Part shown: piece after piece, positions 7,916 through 17,268 of the stretch
Layout of the letters: the number at the start of each line of letters is the position of its first letter
How positions within the stretch are numbered: the stretch's first letter is position 1
Origin: JAGVPT01 sp035500675
Lineage (GTDB): Bacteria; Bacteroidota; Ignavibacteria; UBA10030; UBA8401
Assembly: GCA_035500675.1 (NCBI GenBank)
Contig: DATJXA010000183.1
Span: forward strand, 7,855 to 71,854
Direction of reading: 5' to 3'
Length of the DNA: 64,000 bases
Made by a program: the position numbers and the translations under genes
Notes under the pieces: generated by a model
The model's database searches: none
What the model was told of the DNA's origin: nothing
Seen by the model: the letters and a program-made list of their open reading frames with translations, nothing else

Positions 7916-9367
7916 ATGGCCCTCACCATTTATAATACGTTGTCGCGTTCAAAAGAGGAATTCACGCCGCTCCATGAAGGACGCGTTGGAATGTATGTCT
8001 GCGGACCGACGGTCTACAGCGATTCTCACATCGGACACGGCAAGAGCTACGTCTCCTTCGACGTCATCGTGCGATACCTTCGGTACCTCGGTTACAAAGT
8101 ACTGTATGTCCAGAATATCACGGATGTCGGACACCTTCTCGACGACGGTGAAGACCGCATGCTTAAGCAATCGCGCATCGATAAGATCCATCCGATGCAG
8201 ATCGCCGAGAAGATCACGCGAAGTTATTTTGACGACATGGACGCGCTCAACGTGCTGCGCCCCGACATTTCGCCGCGGGCTACGGGACATATCATCGAGC
8301 AAACCGAGATCGTAAAAGAGCTTCTCACAAAAGGATACGCGTACGAGGTTAATGGTTCCGTCTATTTCGACGTGCGCAAATTCAAAAATTACGGAAAACT
8401 TTCGGGCCGGTCGGTCGATGAAATGAAAGAAGGAACCCGCGTCGAAGTGAAGTCGGAAAAGCGCAACCCCGAAGATTTTGCTTTATGGAAAAAGGCCGAG
8501 CCGGAACACATCATGCGTTGGCCGAGTCCATGGGGCGACGGATTTCCCGGCTGGCATATTGAATGCTCGGCGATGTCGATGAAGTATCTTGGCGAGACGT
8601 TCGATATCCACGGCGGAGGCCTCGACAATCAGTTTCCTCATCACGAGTGCGAGATCGCTCAAAGCGAGAGCGCGACCGGCAAACATTTCGTAAAATATTG
8701 GGTCCACAATAATCTTGTAACCGTCAACGGCCAGAAGATGTCGAAGTCTCTCGGCAATTTTGTGACCCTTAAAGACGAGTTCAAGAAATTCGACCCGATC
8801 GTTGTCCGTTTTTTCATCCTCCAGAGCCATTATCGCAGCACGCTCGATTTTAGCGAGCAGGCGATGGAAGCATCGAAGGTCGGTCTTTCGAAGCTGAACA
8901 ACAGCGTCCGAAAATTACGCGAGATGAATGATTTTGCGAAGCGGGCGTCCTCGTTTGGAATGTTCGAAAGAGACCTGACTCCCCTCCGTAATGGATTCCT
9001 CGAAGCGATGAACGACGATTTCAACACGCCGAAAGGGATTGCTATTTTATTCGAGCTTGTTTCCATCGTGAACGAATGGCTTGCTCCCGGAATGCTTCCC
9101 AATGAAGCGACGCTTCATGAAGCGTTGAGCCTGTTTGATGATTTTGGGTCGCGGATCCTCGGCATCATTCCAACCGAGACGGTGGCAACCGATGCAGGAG
9201 ACGCGGCGACGGAAAAGGGACTTATGGAATTAATTCTTGGATTACGAAAACGCGCAAGGGCGGAGTCCCAATGGCAAACCGCCGATGCAATCCGCAAAGG
9301 CCTCGAACAGCTTAATATTAAGATAGAAGACAGCAAAGATGGTACGACAACATGGAAAAAGGCATAG
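7916..9367 (+). CDS. cysS: Cysteinyl-tRNA synthetase
   Basis: 483 residues, class I synthetase. Signature elements in order: YVCGPTVYSDSHIGHGKSY (zinc ligand Cys plus the HIGH-type motif), WHIECSAM and the HHECEIAQSES zinc site, then KMSKSLGN near residue 273. The C-terminal DALR-type helical part completes the protein. It charges tRNA-Cys in the cytoplasm. It lies 17 bases after recN. The next gene starts about 87 bases later with its own ribosome site. Confidence 0.97.
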   Translation: MALTIYNTLSRSKEEFTPLHEGRVGMYVCGPTVYSDSHIGHGKSYVSFDVIVRYLRYLGYKVLYVQNITDVGHLLDDGEDRMLKQSRIDKIHPMQIAEKITRSYFDDMDALNVLRPDISPRATGHIIEQTEIVKELLTKGYAYEVNGSVYFDVRKFKNYGKLSGRSVDEMKEGTRVEVKSEKRNPEDFALWKKAEPEHIMRWPSPWGDGFPGWHIECSAMSMKYLGETFDIHGGGLDNQFPHHECEIAQSESATGKHFVKYWVHNNLVTVNGQKMSKSLGNFVTLKDEFKKFDPIVVRFFILQSHYRSTLDFSEQAMEASKVGLSKLNNSVRKLREMNDFAKRASSFGMFERDLTPLRNGFLEAMNDDFNTPKGIAILFELVSIVNEWLAPGMLPNEATLHEALSLFDDFGSRILGIIPTETVATDAGDAATEKGLMELILGLRKRARAESQWQTADAIRKGLEQLNIKIEDSKDGTTTWKKA

Positions 9368-9454
9368 AATCTTTATACATTGAAGAGGAATATGGCCTTC
9401 TTTCGTGTAAACTTCCGGGCCATAGATTCGTCTAACCAATTGGAAGGAATATCA

Positions 9455-10216
9455 GTGAAAAGACTGCTATTCGCTTTTACAGTATTCGTCGTTCATTGTT
9501 CATTGATAGCTCAGATTACGGCCGGCGATGCTGCAGATATCGAGCCGCGCTATGTTATCGACACACCCACAGCCGGGCTTTTGAAACGCGGAGCGTTCGC
9601 GATGGATGTGGACTTTTTCCAAAACGGCGGAATGACCGTTGGCCTCTCGGCCGGCGCGCTCGATAGATTGATGTTCGGCATTTCATACGGCGGGAGCGGA
9701 ATTATCGGACAGGGAAATATTTCGATGCAGAAGCTCCCGGGAATCAACGTGAAGTACCGGTTGATCGATGAAACAATAGCGATGCCTGCGATCGCGTTCG
9801 GGTTCGACTCTCAAGGCAAGGAAACCTACATCGACAGCACCGAACGGTTCAAGATCAAATCGCGCGGGTTTTTCGCTGCAGCAAGCAAGAACTATTCTTT
9901 AGCAGGGAACCTGAGCATTCATGGAGGGACAAATTACAGTCTTGAAAACAAAGACGGCAACAAAGCTCTCGATTTTTTTGCAGGAGTTGAAAAATCCCTC
10001 GGCTCGGACATCTCTCTGCTCTTTGAGTACGATTTTGGACTGAACGACAATATCGGCGTTGTCGGGCGCGGGCGCGGATATCTCAACGGAGGGATACGCT
10101 GGTCGTGGGGGAATGGATTTACCCTTGGCGCTGACCTCAAGGATCTTGTGAAAAATCAAGACCACGTGACGGTGGGGAACAGGACGATTAAAGTAGAATA
10201 TGTGCGGACGCTGTAG
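9455..10216 (+). CDS. Secreted beta-barrel-like envelope protein of unknown function
   Basis: I choose the GTG at 9455 because a GGAAGGA site precedes it and it gives a clear signal peptide (VKRLLFAFTVFVVHCSLIAQ). The open frame continues 25 codons upstream without signal-like character. The mature part (about 233 residues) is made of alternating polar/aromatic strands rich in glycine. It includes TPTAGLLKRGAFAMDV, a GVKYRL-like strand (INVKYRLID) and strands around LLFEYDFGLND. The pattern resembles small YjbH-like or porin-like outer-membrane barrels common in the FCB group. The C-terminus does not end in the classic aromatic residue. Function unknown. Confidence 0.6.
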   Translation: MKRLLFAFTVFVVHCSLIAQITAGDAADIEPRYVIDTPTAGLLKRGAFAMDVDFFQNGGMTVGLSAGALDRLMFGISYGGSGIIGQGNISMQKLPGINVKYRLIDETIAMPAIAFGFDSQGKETYIDSTERFKIKSRGFFAAASKNYSLAGNLSIHGGTNYSLENKDGNKALDFFAGVEKSLGSDISLLFEYDFGLNDNIGVVGRGRGYLNGGIRWSWGNGFTLGADLKDLVKNQDHVTVGNRTIKVEYVRTL

Positions 10217-10310
10217 CCCCGCATGGTAAGACCGAGTTCTAAGGAATGATAAGCTTCCTCACGATGTTAAGATTATAAGATCTACTATTGGACAAGAGAG
10301 GAAGGAAACT

Positions 10311-11276
10311 ATGATGAAAACCACCCTCAAATTTTCAGGACTGCTGATAGCGGGATTTGTATTGGCGGGATGTTATACACAATTACAGACTGCTAACGAT
10401 GAAGATCCCGGAAGCCGCGATCAAAGTGATTACACATCGGGAGACGTTTCAGACACGACCAGCGACACCACAAGTGCCAACTATTTTTCCGACGATACAT
10501 ATCGAGAAGAGCAATATCGCACGGCGTTCGATTATTACTATCCACCACCTTACGTTTGGGGAGCTGATTATGCTTACGATCCGTGGTATGATTACTCATG
10601 GAACGGCTGGGATTATTGGTATGGTTCCGGACTTTGGTATCCGACGTTAGTGTATCCATTTCCGTACTGGTACGCCCATTACAATCGCTATCCATATTAT
10701 GGGTATGGCTACGGATTCGGGTACGGATATTGGGGTGGCGGCCATGGGGGATATCGAGGCAGAGGGATTGCGGGCAGAACAAGAACAACCGGCATTTCTC
10801 GCGGCGACATCGGAAATTATCGAATGCGTGGAGAGTCCGTTACGCCCTCGGGCGCTCAAGCTGCCGGAAGTGCAGTAAGGTCGAGGACTTCAGCGACGAC
10901 GGCTCCAGTTACGGCTTCTTCATCGGCCGCTTCTCGCAGCAGGTCGCGGAATGAAATCCCATGGTGGCAACGGATGAAAAGCTCGGAACAAGCGTCGTCT
11001 GAGAACACTCGTGCACGATCAAGTCGCGAAACAGCGACAACCTCCCCTCGGCGTAACGCTGTGCGGTCGGAACGTATCGCAAATAGACAACAAGCCAGAA
11101 GGAATTACTATCGTCCATCGTCTGCGGGGAGGGCGAATTCTGAACGAGTACAACGAGGTCGATCCGCTCCCGCGTCGCGTCAGGGATCGCCGCGGTATTC
11201 TTCACCACCCCGCTCCGGAGGCCGGAGTGCAGGCGGTGCGGCTAGAAGCGGCGGAGGAAGGTCAAGGAAGAATTGA
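10311..11276 (+). CDS. Lipoprotein with aromatic/glycine-rich centre and Ser/Arg-rich tail
   Basis: A good ribosome site (GAGAGGAAGG) precedes ATGATG. The signal peptide ends in the lipobox LAGC at about residues 18-21, so it should be lipid-anchored. After a short acidic/serine linker comes a Tyr/Trp/Gly/Pro-rich block (about residues 75-150, for example YGYGYGFGYGYWGGG), then a Ser/Arg/Ala-rich low-complexity tail. The first mature residues (CYTQLQTAND, then SDYTSGDVSD) resemble those of the next lipoprotein, but no CxxCH haem site is present. The stop overlaps the next start. No family is recognised; a structural or surface role is likely. Confidence 0.65.
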   Translation: MMKTTLKFSGLLIAGFVLAGCYTQLQTANDEDPGSRDQSDYTSGDVSDTTSDTTSANYFSDDTYREEQYRTAFDYYYPPPYVWGADYAYDPWYDYSWNGWDYWYGSGLWYPTLVYPFPYWYAHYNRYPYYGYGYGFGYGYWGGGHGGYRGRGIAGRTRTTGISRGDIGNYRMRGESVTPSGAQAAGSAVRSRTSATTAPVTASSSAASRSRSRNEIPWWQRMKSSEQASSENTRARSSRETATTSPRRNAVRSERIANRQQARRNYYRPSSAGRANSERVQRGRSAPASRQGSPRYSSPPRSGGRSAGGAARSGGGRSRKN

Positions 11277-11935
11277 TAGCGAAGAAAAATATTCTGTATA
11301 GATATATGTTGTACCTCTGCGCGATAGGAATATTTTCGCTTAGCGGCTGCTACACGGTTTTGATGCATCCATCGGTTCTGACAAAATCGGAAGACGGCGA
11401 TGGATCGACTCAGAATACTCAAGGTGATTACACAGCATCTGATATTTCCTACAATCAGAATTGTCTTTCGTGCCATAGCCAGGCGGAATTGGACGACAGA
11501 TATTACGATATGCAAAGCGTTGGGATGGTCACGGCTCATGGACTGGATGTAGATCCTTACGGATGGCGAAATCCTTCCGCCGGCGTTCCGTGGTGGTATG
11601 ACGCGACTGCTCCGGTTCCGTCCACCGCCGTCTCCAAGACGTCCTCGTCTTCGGCAAGTTCAAGCGGTCCACACACACGAAAAACCGGAGAAACGCGGGG
11701 AGGCGATGGGTCTCCCGCAGACGGAACAGTTCAGGCATCGACATCTTCAACCACTACAACGTCGCCTGCCAGCGCACCGACTCCCTCGGCTGCAAGCGCA
11801 GGCGCTCGAGATCGTTCGGGGATGGAAACATCGCAGTCTCCGACCGATCGGACACGAACAACGACCACTCCTTCAGCTCCAACCCCGCCGGATGACCGGA
11901 AAAGGGGCCCTAATCGAGGCGATGGCGAGAATTAA
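11273..11935 (+). CDS. Lipoprotein with a single CxxCH haem-binding site
   Basis: The TTG start at 11273 overlaps the previous stop (TTGA) and has an AAGGAAG site; an internal ATG at 11306 would give a very short signal. The lipobox is LSGC near residues 23-26. The mature start, CYTVL, and the later DYTASDIS echo the preceding lipoprotein. Then comes NQNCLSCHSQAE, a c-type haem attachment motif. The C-terminal 100 residues are Ser/Thr/Pro-rich low complexity. I infer a lipid-anchored monohaem cytochrome c facing periplasm or surface. It stands 17 bases before the FadL-type porin gene and is probably in one transcript with it. Confidence 0.7.
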   Translation: MIAKKNILYRYMLYLCAIGIFSLSGCYTVLMHPSVLTKSEDGDGSTQNTQGDYTASDISYNQNCLSCHSQAELDDRYYDMQSVGMVTAHGLDVDPYGWRNPSAGVPWWYDATAPVPSTAVSKTSSSSASSSGPHTRKTGETRGGDGSPADGTVQASTSSTTTTSPASAPTPSAASAGARDRSGMETSQSPTDRTRTTTTPSAPTPPDDRKRGPNRGDGEN

Positions 11936-11952
11936 GAAGAGGCAGGACTCCA

Positions 11953-13419
11953 ATGAAAACAAACCGAATAGCATTACCAGCTTTTTTAGCAAGCGTAATT
12001 TCCATAGTCCTTTTTTCAACCGCACACGCTCAATTTCCTGAAGACGCGCTCCGCTATTCTTCGACGGGGATCGGGATAGGCGCGAGAGCCATAGGGATGG
12101 GCGGGGCGTACATCGGCGTCGCCGACGATTATAGCGCGACGTTTTGGAATCCGGCCGGGCTTGCTCAAATGAGAAGGCTCGAATTCACCGGCGGACTGGC
12201 CAACACAAGTTACTCGAATGACGCATCCTTCTTCGGCAACTCGGCGACTGCAACAAATTCCGCCACGACGCTGAACGATCTCGGGTTTGTATTTCCGTTT
12301 CCGACAGACCGCGGTAGCTTGGTTGTTTCGGCCGGTTACAACAGGACGAACGATTTTACTTCCGCACTTTCTTTTGACGGATTTAACAATCAGAGTTCTA
12401 TTCTCCCGTATTTGTTCGACCCCGACGTCCGGTATGACATTCCTTACGGAGTAGGGTTAGAGGATGTGAACGAACACATCAACGTTACCAAAAACGTCAA
12501 CCAACAAGGAGACGTGCGGGAAAGCGGCGGCATGGGCAACTGGGCATTTGCCGGTGCGATCGACGTCCAGAAGGATCTTTCGTTTGGCCTGACGGTAAAC
12601 GTCCTCAGCGGAAGTTATACTTATACTCGCAACTATACTGAAGCCGATACAAAGAACCTTTACTCCGACCCGCGGCCGGTAGTACCGATCGATTCGGCAT
12701 ATTTGAAATTCAACAACTTCTATTATAACTCGACCCTCACAAGCGATGTCTCCGGAGTGAACGCGAAGTTCGGCATGATGTACCGGTTCGAAGATGTCGC
12801 CCGAATAGGCGTGACCATTCAAACTCCGACAACGATCAGCGTTCATGAGAACTATTCCGACGAGGGGTGGAGCACGTTCGACGATGGCTATATTCCGGTC
12901 GATTCCGGAGGAACTGTGTACAATCATCTAGCGTACGACGCATACAACGATTACAGCGTTGAGACGCCGTGGGTTTTCGGTGCCGGCGCTTCTTACTCGC
13001 CGTTCGATGGACTGCTTCTATCCGGAGCCCTCGAGTACACGGACTGGACCCAAATTCAATGGGCGGATAATTCCGACCTCGAACAAGAGAACATTGCGTT
13101 AAAGAAAAATTTCCGAGCTACAACAAACTACTCTGTAGGGGGTGAATTCGAAATTCCGAAAACGGAACTTCGAGTTCGGGCAGGGTATGCCTATAAGCCA
13201 TCCCCGTTTGCAGGTGATCCCTCTTCGTATGCCCAGAAGACGGTAACGGCTGGACTGGGTGTGCTCCTTCAAGATGATGTCATGTTCGATCTTGCCGCAG
13301 CATTTGGGTCGACGAAAGCCTACGACAACAATTATGGTCCTGCCGCGAGCAATTTATCGCGAACCGACGAAAGCATTTCGACAACTAACGTCTATTTTAC
13401 AATCTCATACAGGTTTTAA
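11953..13419 (+). CDS. OmpP1/FadL-like outer-membrane barrel (UPF0164/PorV-type)
   Basis: 488 residues with a signal peptide (about 1-26, ending AHAQ). The mature N-terminus has the hallmark RAIGMGGAYIGVADDYSATFWNPAGLAQ seen in OmpP1/FadL and PorV-like proteins; the WNPAG motif is diagnostic. The rest alternates in beta-strand fashion and ends VYFTISYRF, an outer-membrane C-terminal signature. FadL relatives move hydrophobic molecules and PorV relatives serve T9SS; which applies cannot be told from sequence. It ends the lipoprotein operon, with a terminator 66 bases after the stop. Confidence 0.88.
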   Translation: MKTNRIALPAFLASVISIVLFSTAHAQFPEDALRYSSTGIGIGARAIGMGGAYIGVADDYSATFWNPAGLAQMRRLEFTGGLANTSYSNDASFFGNSATATNSATTLNDLGFVFPFPTDRGSLVVSAGYNRTNDFTSALSFDGFNNQSSILPYLFDPDVRYDIPYGVGLEDVNEHINVTKNVNQQGDVRESGGMGNWAFAGAIDVQKDLSFGLTVNVLSGSYTYTRNYTEADTKNLYSDPRPVVPIDSAYLKFNNFYYNSTLTSDVSGVNAKFGMMYRFEDVARIGVTIQTPTTISVHENYSDEGWSTFDDGYIPVDSGGTVYNHLAYDAYNDYSVETPWVFGAGASYSPFDGLLLSGALEYTDWTQIQWADNSDLEQENIALKKNFRATTNYSVGGEFEIPKTELRVRAGYAYKPSPFAGDPSSYAQKTVTAGLGVLLQDDVMFDLAAAFGSTKAYDNNYGPAASNLSRTDESISTTNVYFTISYRF

Positions 13420-13484
13420 ATGAACCGTGCCGCGTCGCAGACTGCTCTGATTTTTTAAGACCCCCTGATGAATTAACGTCAGGC

Positions 13485-13517
13485 TAAAAAAGCGTGAATG
13501 AATTGTTCACGCTTTTT
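13485..13517 (+). terminator. Intrinsic terminator after the porin gene
   Basis: AAAAAAGCGTGAA at 13485-13497 pairs with TTCACGCTTTTT at 13506-13517, followed by a T-rich run. A smaller hairpin (CCTGA/TCAGG) lies just upstream. This closes the operon 10311-13419. Confidence 0.8.
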
Positions 13518-13854
13518 ATTTTTGCTTCGCAGCGAGGAGACAGATAAGGGGCTTTTTTTAGTAATCTCGTCACCCATCTCTATCGATAAAAAACACACGC
13601 CACCACCTTCTTTCCATTTTCTTGGAAACTTTACTCTATCTTCTGAGAAACATTTTCCAGAAAAATTTATATCATCCCCCCATATTTATATTTTCTTCGT
13701 GTTTTTAACGTTCTTTTTTTGCTTTAAAAGTCATACCAATGGCACACATATTGCGACCTTCTTGCTCACGAAGTCCAACTAAAGAGGCACAAGACGGGCT
13801 TTAGAATTCTGAGGTTTGGAGCTTTTTATGAAATTTTGTAATCTGGAGATAACA
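13518..13854. other. T-rich non-coding gap before the multihaem cytochrome gene
   Basis: After the terminator the region is T/C-rich on the plus strand. An open stretch from 13498 reads as low-quality hydrophobic sequence and overlaps the terminator, so I do not call a gene. No confident TTG-N20-TAnnTTTG promoter was found. A GGAGA ribosome site precedes the cytochrome ATG at 13855. Confidence 0.5.
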
Positions 13855-15957
13855 ATGAAACGATTCTTTACAACTTGCAAAGTGCTAGCCGCTGGGATCT
13901 TGTTGGCGTTTCCTTTCTCAGAGGGGACAGCACAAACGGTCGTTGCAAAAATCCAGGCGATGTCGCCGGGACGATTGACGACGATCGGGAAAAGCAGTAA
14001 TATTGCCACAACAGGTTTAGGGGTAGTCGGCAAAGGCTCGAAGGTCTATTTGTATGCAGACACGACCGGGTCTGGCGCGACGACAGTCTCTTCCTATGCG
14101 TGGACGTTCTTTTCGAAACCCTCGGGTTCATCAGCGGTATTTGACAGCGCAACCAACAGGTACACAAGCTTTACCGCAGACACGCTTGGGCAATACATTG
14201 TTCAAGTTTCTGTTAATGGCGGCGCGAAGACCGCGCAGGAGACCCTCTTTGTAAGCACGTATGTTGGATATTCGGGCGGAACTGTCGCATGTGCCACTTG
14301 TCATGCCAGCAACACCACAAGCTGGAAGGCGACCGGTCATGCGATGATTTACACACAAGGAATTATGGGCCAACTGGAAGTCAACACTGCCGGTTTAGGT
14401 ACTTACAGCGGCAGCTGCTTTAAATGTCATACTGTGGGATGGGATCAAAATGCTAACAACGGAAATTTCGGATACCTTGCACACCAAACAGGTTGGGATA
14501 CATCCTGGTACAAAGGGAAAGCGAAATCCGGAAGCTCTTATCTTATCATCAATGGAGACTCTTCGATCTACAAAAACATGGTAAGCAATTATTCTTCGCT
14601 TGTACCGCTTGCCAACATCGGATGCGAGAGTTGCCATGGGCCGGGGAAAGATCATTTAGGCGATGCAAGCAAGATCGGAAAGTCTCTTGATGCAGGCGTG
14701 TGCCAATCGTGTCACGATGCGCCGCCGCGTCACGTGTCGGGAACATATTGGTCTCTGTCAGACCATGCGACGATGCCGCTCGCAGGCACCGACGCTGTCT
14801 CGACGAGTTGCTTTCCATGCCATAGTGGAAGTGCATTTGTGAAATGGGTCAGCGACGGCAAGCCTGCAACAGACGCCAACTGGAGCGCAGCCGCAGATGC
14901 AAGCTATCCAATTACATGTGCCGTGTGCCATGATCCGCACAGTGCCGCCAATCCGAATCAGCTTCGCACTGTCAGCGTGGACACTTTGAAGAACGGCTAC
15001 CGGGTTCCGGCAGGCCTTCTTGGCGAAGGTCAACTTTGCATGAATTGCCATCGGTCGCGCTACAACGTGGCAACAAGAGTCACCACGAAAGCTCCTTACT
15101 ATGGATTCGTAGATCACTATGGCCCGCACGGAAACCCACAGGCGGACATGCTGCTCGGCCAAAATGGATACCAGTACGGCGACTCATCGCTCACTGGATT
15201 AACGACCCATACTGGTCTTACCAATGGATGCGTCACCTGCCATATGACGGGCGACAACCATTCCCTCGCAATGACCGACACGACGGGCGGCCTGCATGAT
15301 GTCGTTGCAGCCTGCCAGACTTGCCACGGCGCTGGAATTACAAAATTCGATGACATCAAGGCCTCCTATGATTACGATCGCAACGGAAAGATCGAAGGAG
15401 TCCAAACAGAGGTTGCAGGTCTCCTTGCGGAATTAAAAGCCAAGCTGCCTATCGACATCAACACGGGAGAACCGACACTCGCGCTCAAGGACAGCCTTTT
15501 AGTGAAGAATCGGCCGGACCTTGTGCAGGGAATTTACGTGTATACGTTTGTGAAGAATGACGGAAGCATGGGAGTCCACAACGCGAAGTATGCCGTGTCC
15601 CTTCTTCAGACAGCGCTCGGCTTCTATCCTACTGGAGTGAAGGTTGTTAATCAAGCGACTCCGTCGACCTTCGAATTAAGCCAGAACTATCCAAACCCGT
15701 TCAACCCGTCGACGAATATCGAGTTTTCGATTCCTCGCACGGCGACGATTCATTTGGACGTGTATAATATTCTCGGCGAATTGGTCACGTCGCTCGCAAA
15801 CGGCGACATTGTTTCCGGCAATTACAAAGTAACGTGGAACGGAACGAACAACCATGGGCAATCGGTCGCTAGCGGTATTTACTTCTACAGACTTGTCGTT
15901 ACTTCCAACGGAGCTCCGCAATTCGTTACGACAAAGAAAATGTTGTTGACTAAGTAA
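13855..15957 (+). CDS. Nine-haem c-type cytochrome with T9SS sorting domain
   Basis: The ATG at 13855 is preferred (GGAGA upstream, clean signal peptide to about residue 25). Residues about 30-140 look like a PKD/Ig-like beta domain (SYAWTFFSKPSG). Nine CxxCH motifs follow between about residues 146 and 491: CATCH, CFKCH, CESCH, CQSCH, CFPCH, CAVCH, CMNCH, CVTCH, CQTCH. Near residue 505 is a DYDRNGKIEG loop of EF-hand type. The last 100 residues are a T9SS type A domain (SQNYPNPFNPSTNIEF to KKMLLTK). This predicts export across the outer membrane and surface attachment or release, hence electron transfer at the cell surface. A strong terminator follows. Confidence 0.9.
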   Translation: MKRFFTTCKVLAAGILLAFPFSEGTAQTVVAKIQAMSPGRLTTIGKSSNIATTGLGVVGKGSKVYLYADTTGSGATTVSSYAWTFFSKPSGSSAVFDSATNRYTSFTADTLGQYIVQVSVNGGAKTAQETLFVSTYVGYSGGTVACATCHASNTTSWKATGHAMIYTQGIMGQLEVNTAGLGTYSGSCFKCHTVGWDQNANNGNFGYLAHQTGWDTSWYKGKAKSGSSYLIINGDSSIYKNMVSNYSSLVPLANIGCESCHGPGKDHLGDASKIGKSLDAGVCQSCHDAPPRHVSGTYWSLSDHATMPLAGTDAVSTSCFPCHSGSAFVKWVSDGKPATDANWSAAADASYPITCAVCHDPHSAANPNQLRTVSVDTLKNGYRVPAGLLGEGQLCMNCHRSRYNVATRVTTKAPYYGFVDHYGPHGNPQADMLLGQNGYQYGDSSLTGLTTHTGLTNGCVTCHMTGDNHSLAMTDTTGGLHDVVAACQTCHGAGITKFDDIKASYDYDRNGKIEGVQTEVAGLLAELKAKLPIDINTGEPTLALKDSLLVKNRPDLVQGIYVYTFVKNDGSMGVHNAKYAVSLLQTALGFYPTGVKVVNQATPSTFELSQNYPNPFNPSTNIEFSIPRTATIHLDVYNILGELVTSLANGDIVSGNYKVTWNGTNNHGQSVASGIYFYRLVVTSNGAPQFVTTKKMLLTK

Positions 15958-15978
15958 GATCTAAACGTAGTCGCATTC

Positions 15979-16009
15979 AAGGGCTGGTGTGATATCTGCA
16001 CCAGCCCTT
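15979..16009 (+). terminator. Intrinsic terminator after the cytochrome gene
   Basis: AAGGGCTGGTG (15979-15989) pairs perfectly with CACCAGCCCTT (15999-16009), a 9-base loop between, then TTTTATTT. It isolates the cytochrome gene as a single-gene transcript on its 3' side. Confidence 0.9.
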
Positions 16010-16172
16010 TTTATTTCCTTCCGGACTTTCCCAATGTTTGAAAGTCCTTGAAACAGAACCGGTTTGACCATAAACACATTCGAGGGTGTATCTGATCGAA
16101 ATTTTCAAATTTGTCCTCCATATTTCCCAAAAAGGCAACTTATTTCAAATAATATCAGCCGTAGCCCCTTTA

Positions 16173-16203
16173 TTGATTGTCGCCCCTCAATTGGCTATAT
16201 TTC
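16173..16203 (+). promoter_or_regulatory. Candidate Bacteroidota-type promoter for the heptose/TamB operon
   Basis: TTG at 16173-16175, 20-base spacer, TATATTTC at 16196-16203. It lies 42 bases before the chosen start of the heptose kinase and after a terminator, so it is well placed to drive the genes to 24512. Confidence 0.55.
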
Positions 16204-16245
16204 ACTATTTGCCGGTTGTTATCCGTAATACCTCAAGGCCCATAC

Positions 16246-17241
16246 TTGGTCACTTTCTCCGAAGCCCGACTAACTCAACTGCTGGAGCGATTCAAGAAAC
16301 GACGGATCGCCGTTATCGGCGACGTTATGGTCGACAACTATGTTTGGGGAGCGGTTCGCCGTATTTCCCCCGAGGCGCCCGTTCCGGTCGTTGAAGTGGA
16401 AAAAGAAACCGTGCGACTCGGCGGAGCGGCGAACGTCGCCAACAACATCAAATCGCTTGGCGCTGAACCGTTGCTTATCGGCGTCGTGGGCGACGACGCA
16501 AACGGCGATCTGTTGACAAAACTTCTTATCGAACAAGGCTGTCCAACGATGGGGATCATCCGCGACGGATCTCGGCCGACGACGATCAAGACTCGCGTGA
16601 TCGCCGACAGCCAGCACGTCGTTCGTTTTGACAACGAATACAGGGGGAATATTGCCGGGTCGGTTCAGGACCGGTTGTTTAAGCTTCTCGATGAGAATAT
16701 CGACACGCTCGACGGCATTATCCTTGAAGATTACAACAAGGGAGTCATCGTTCAGTCGTTGATCCATCGCATTATCGCGGCAGCATCTGCAAGGAAAAAG
16801 ATTATCAGCGTCGATCCGAAATTCCAGAATTTCTTTGAGTATAAAAACGTCTCTGTTTTTAAGCCCAACAGAAAAGAGACAGAGGAAGCGCTCGGAATAA
16901 AGATCGAAACGGAAAAAGAAGTCCGCGACGCTGTCGAAATGCTTAAGACCAAACTCAACGCAGAAAATATTCTCTTGACACGGGGTGAGCAGGGAATGAG
17001 CCTTTTAGACACCAACGGGCTCATTGAACACCTTCCCACGCGTGCGCGTCACGTTGCGGACGTTTCGGGAGCCGGGGATACCGTCATCGCTACATTGACT
17101 GTCGCACTTGCCTCGGGGGCGTCGATCCACGAGGCAGCAGTGTTAGCGAACTTCGCGGGGGGGATTGTGTGCGGCGAGGTCGGGATTGTGCCAATCATGC
17201 CGGAGATGCTCTTTTCGGCGATCCTCTCTCATCAATCGTAA
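16246..17241 (+). CDS. rfaE1: D-glycero-beta-D-manno-heptose-7-phosphate kinase
   Basis: TTG at 16246 is chosen: a CAAGG site lies 8 bases upstream, a promoter lies just before, and it yields 331 residues, the usual kinase-domain length. The protein is a PfkB/ribokinase-type sugar kinase: RRIAVIGDVMVDNYVWG near residue 18, RLGGAANVANN near 57, and the anion-hole motif DVSGAGDT near 272. It phosphorylates C1 of heptose 7-phosphate for ADP-heptose, the inner-core LPS sugar. The separate cytidylyltransferase-type gene follows after 27 bases, as in organisms with a split HldE. Other PfkB kinases are a minor alternative. Confidence 0.88.
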   Translation: MVTFSEARLTQLLERFKKRRIAVIGDVMVDNYVWGAVRRISPEAPVPVVEVEKETVRLGGAANVANNIKSLGAEPLLIGVVGDDANGDLLTKLLIEQGCPTMGIIRDGSRPTTIKTRVIADSQHVVRFDNEYRGNIAGSVQDRLFKLLDENIDTLDGIILEDYNKGVIVQSLIHRIIAAASARKKIISVDPKFQNFFEYKNVSVFKPNRKETEEALGIKIETEKEVRDAVEMLKTKLNAENILLTRGEQGMSLLDTNGLIEHLPTRARHVADVSGAGDTVIATLTVALASGASIHEAAVLANFAGGIVCGEVGIVPIMPEMLFSAILSHQS

Positions 17242-17268
17242 CGCTAAGTAGTATTTGCCGGGAATCTC

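Noticed and set aside
13498..13782. 94-codon open frame after the porin gene
   Set aside because: It begins inside the terminator hairpin, has a T-rich low-quality hydrophobic translation and no ribosome site.
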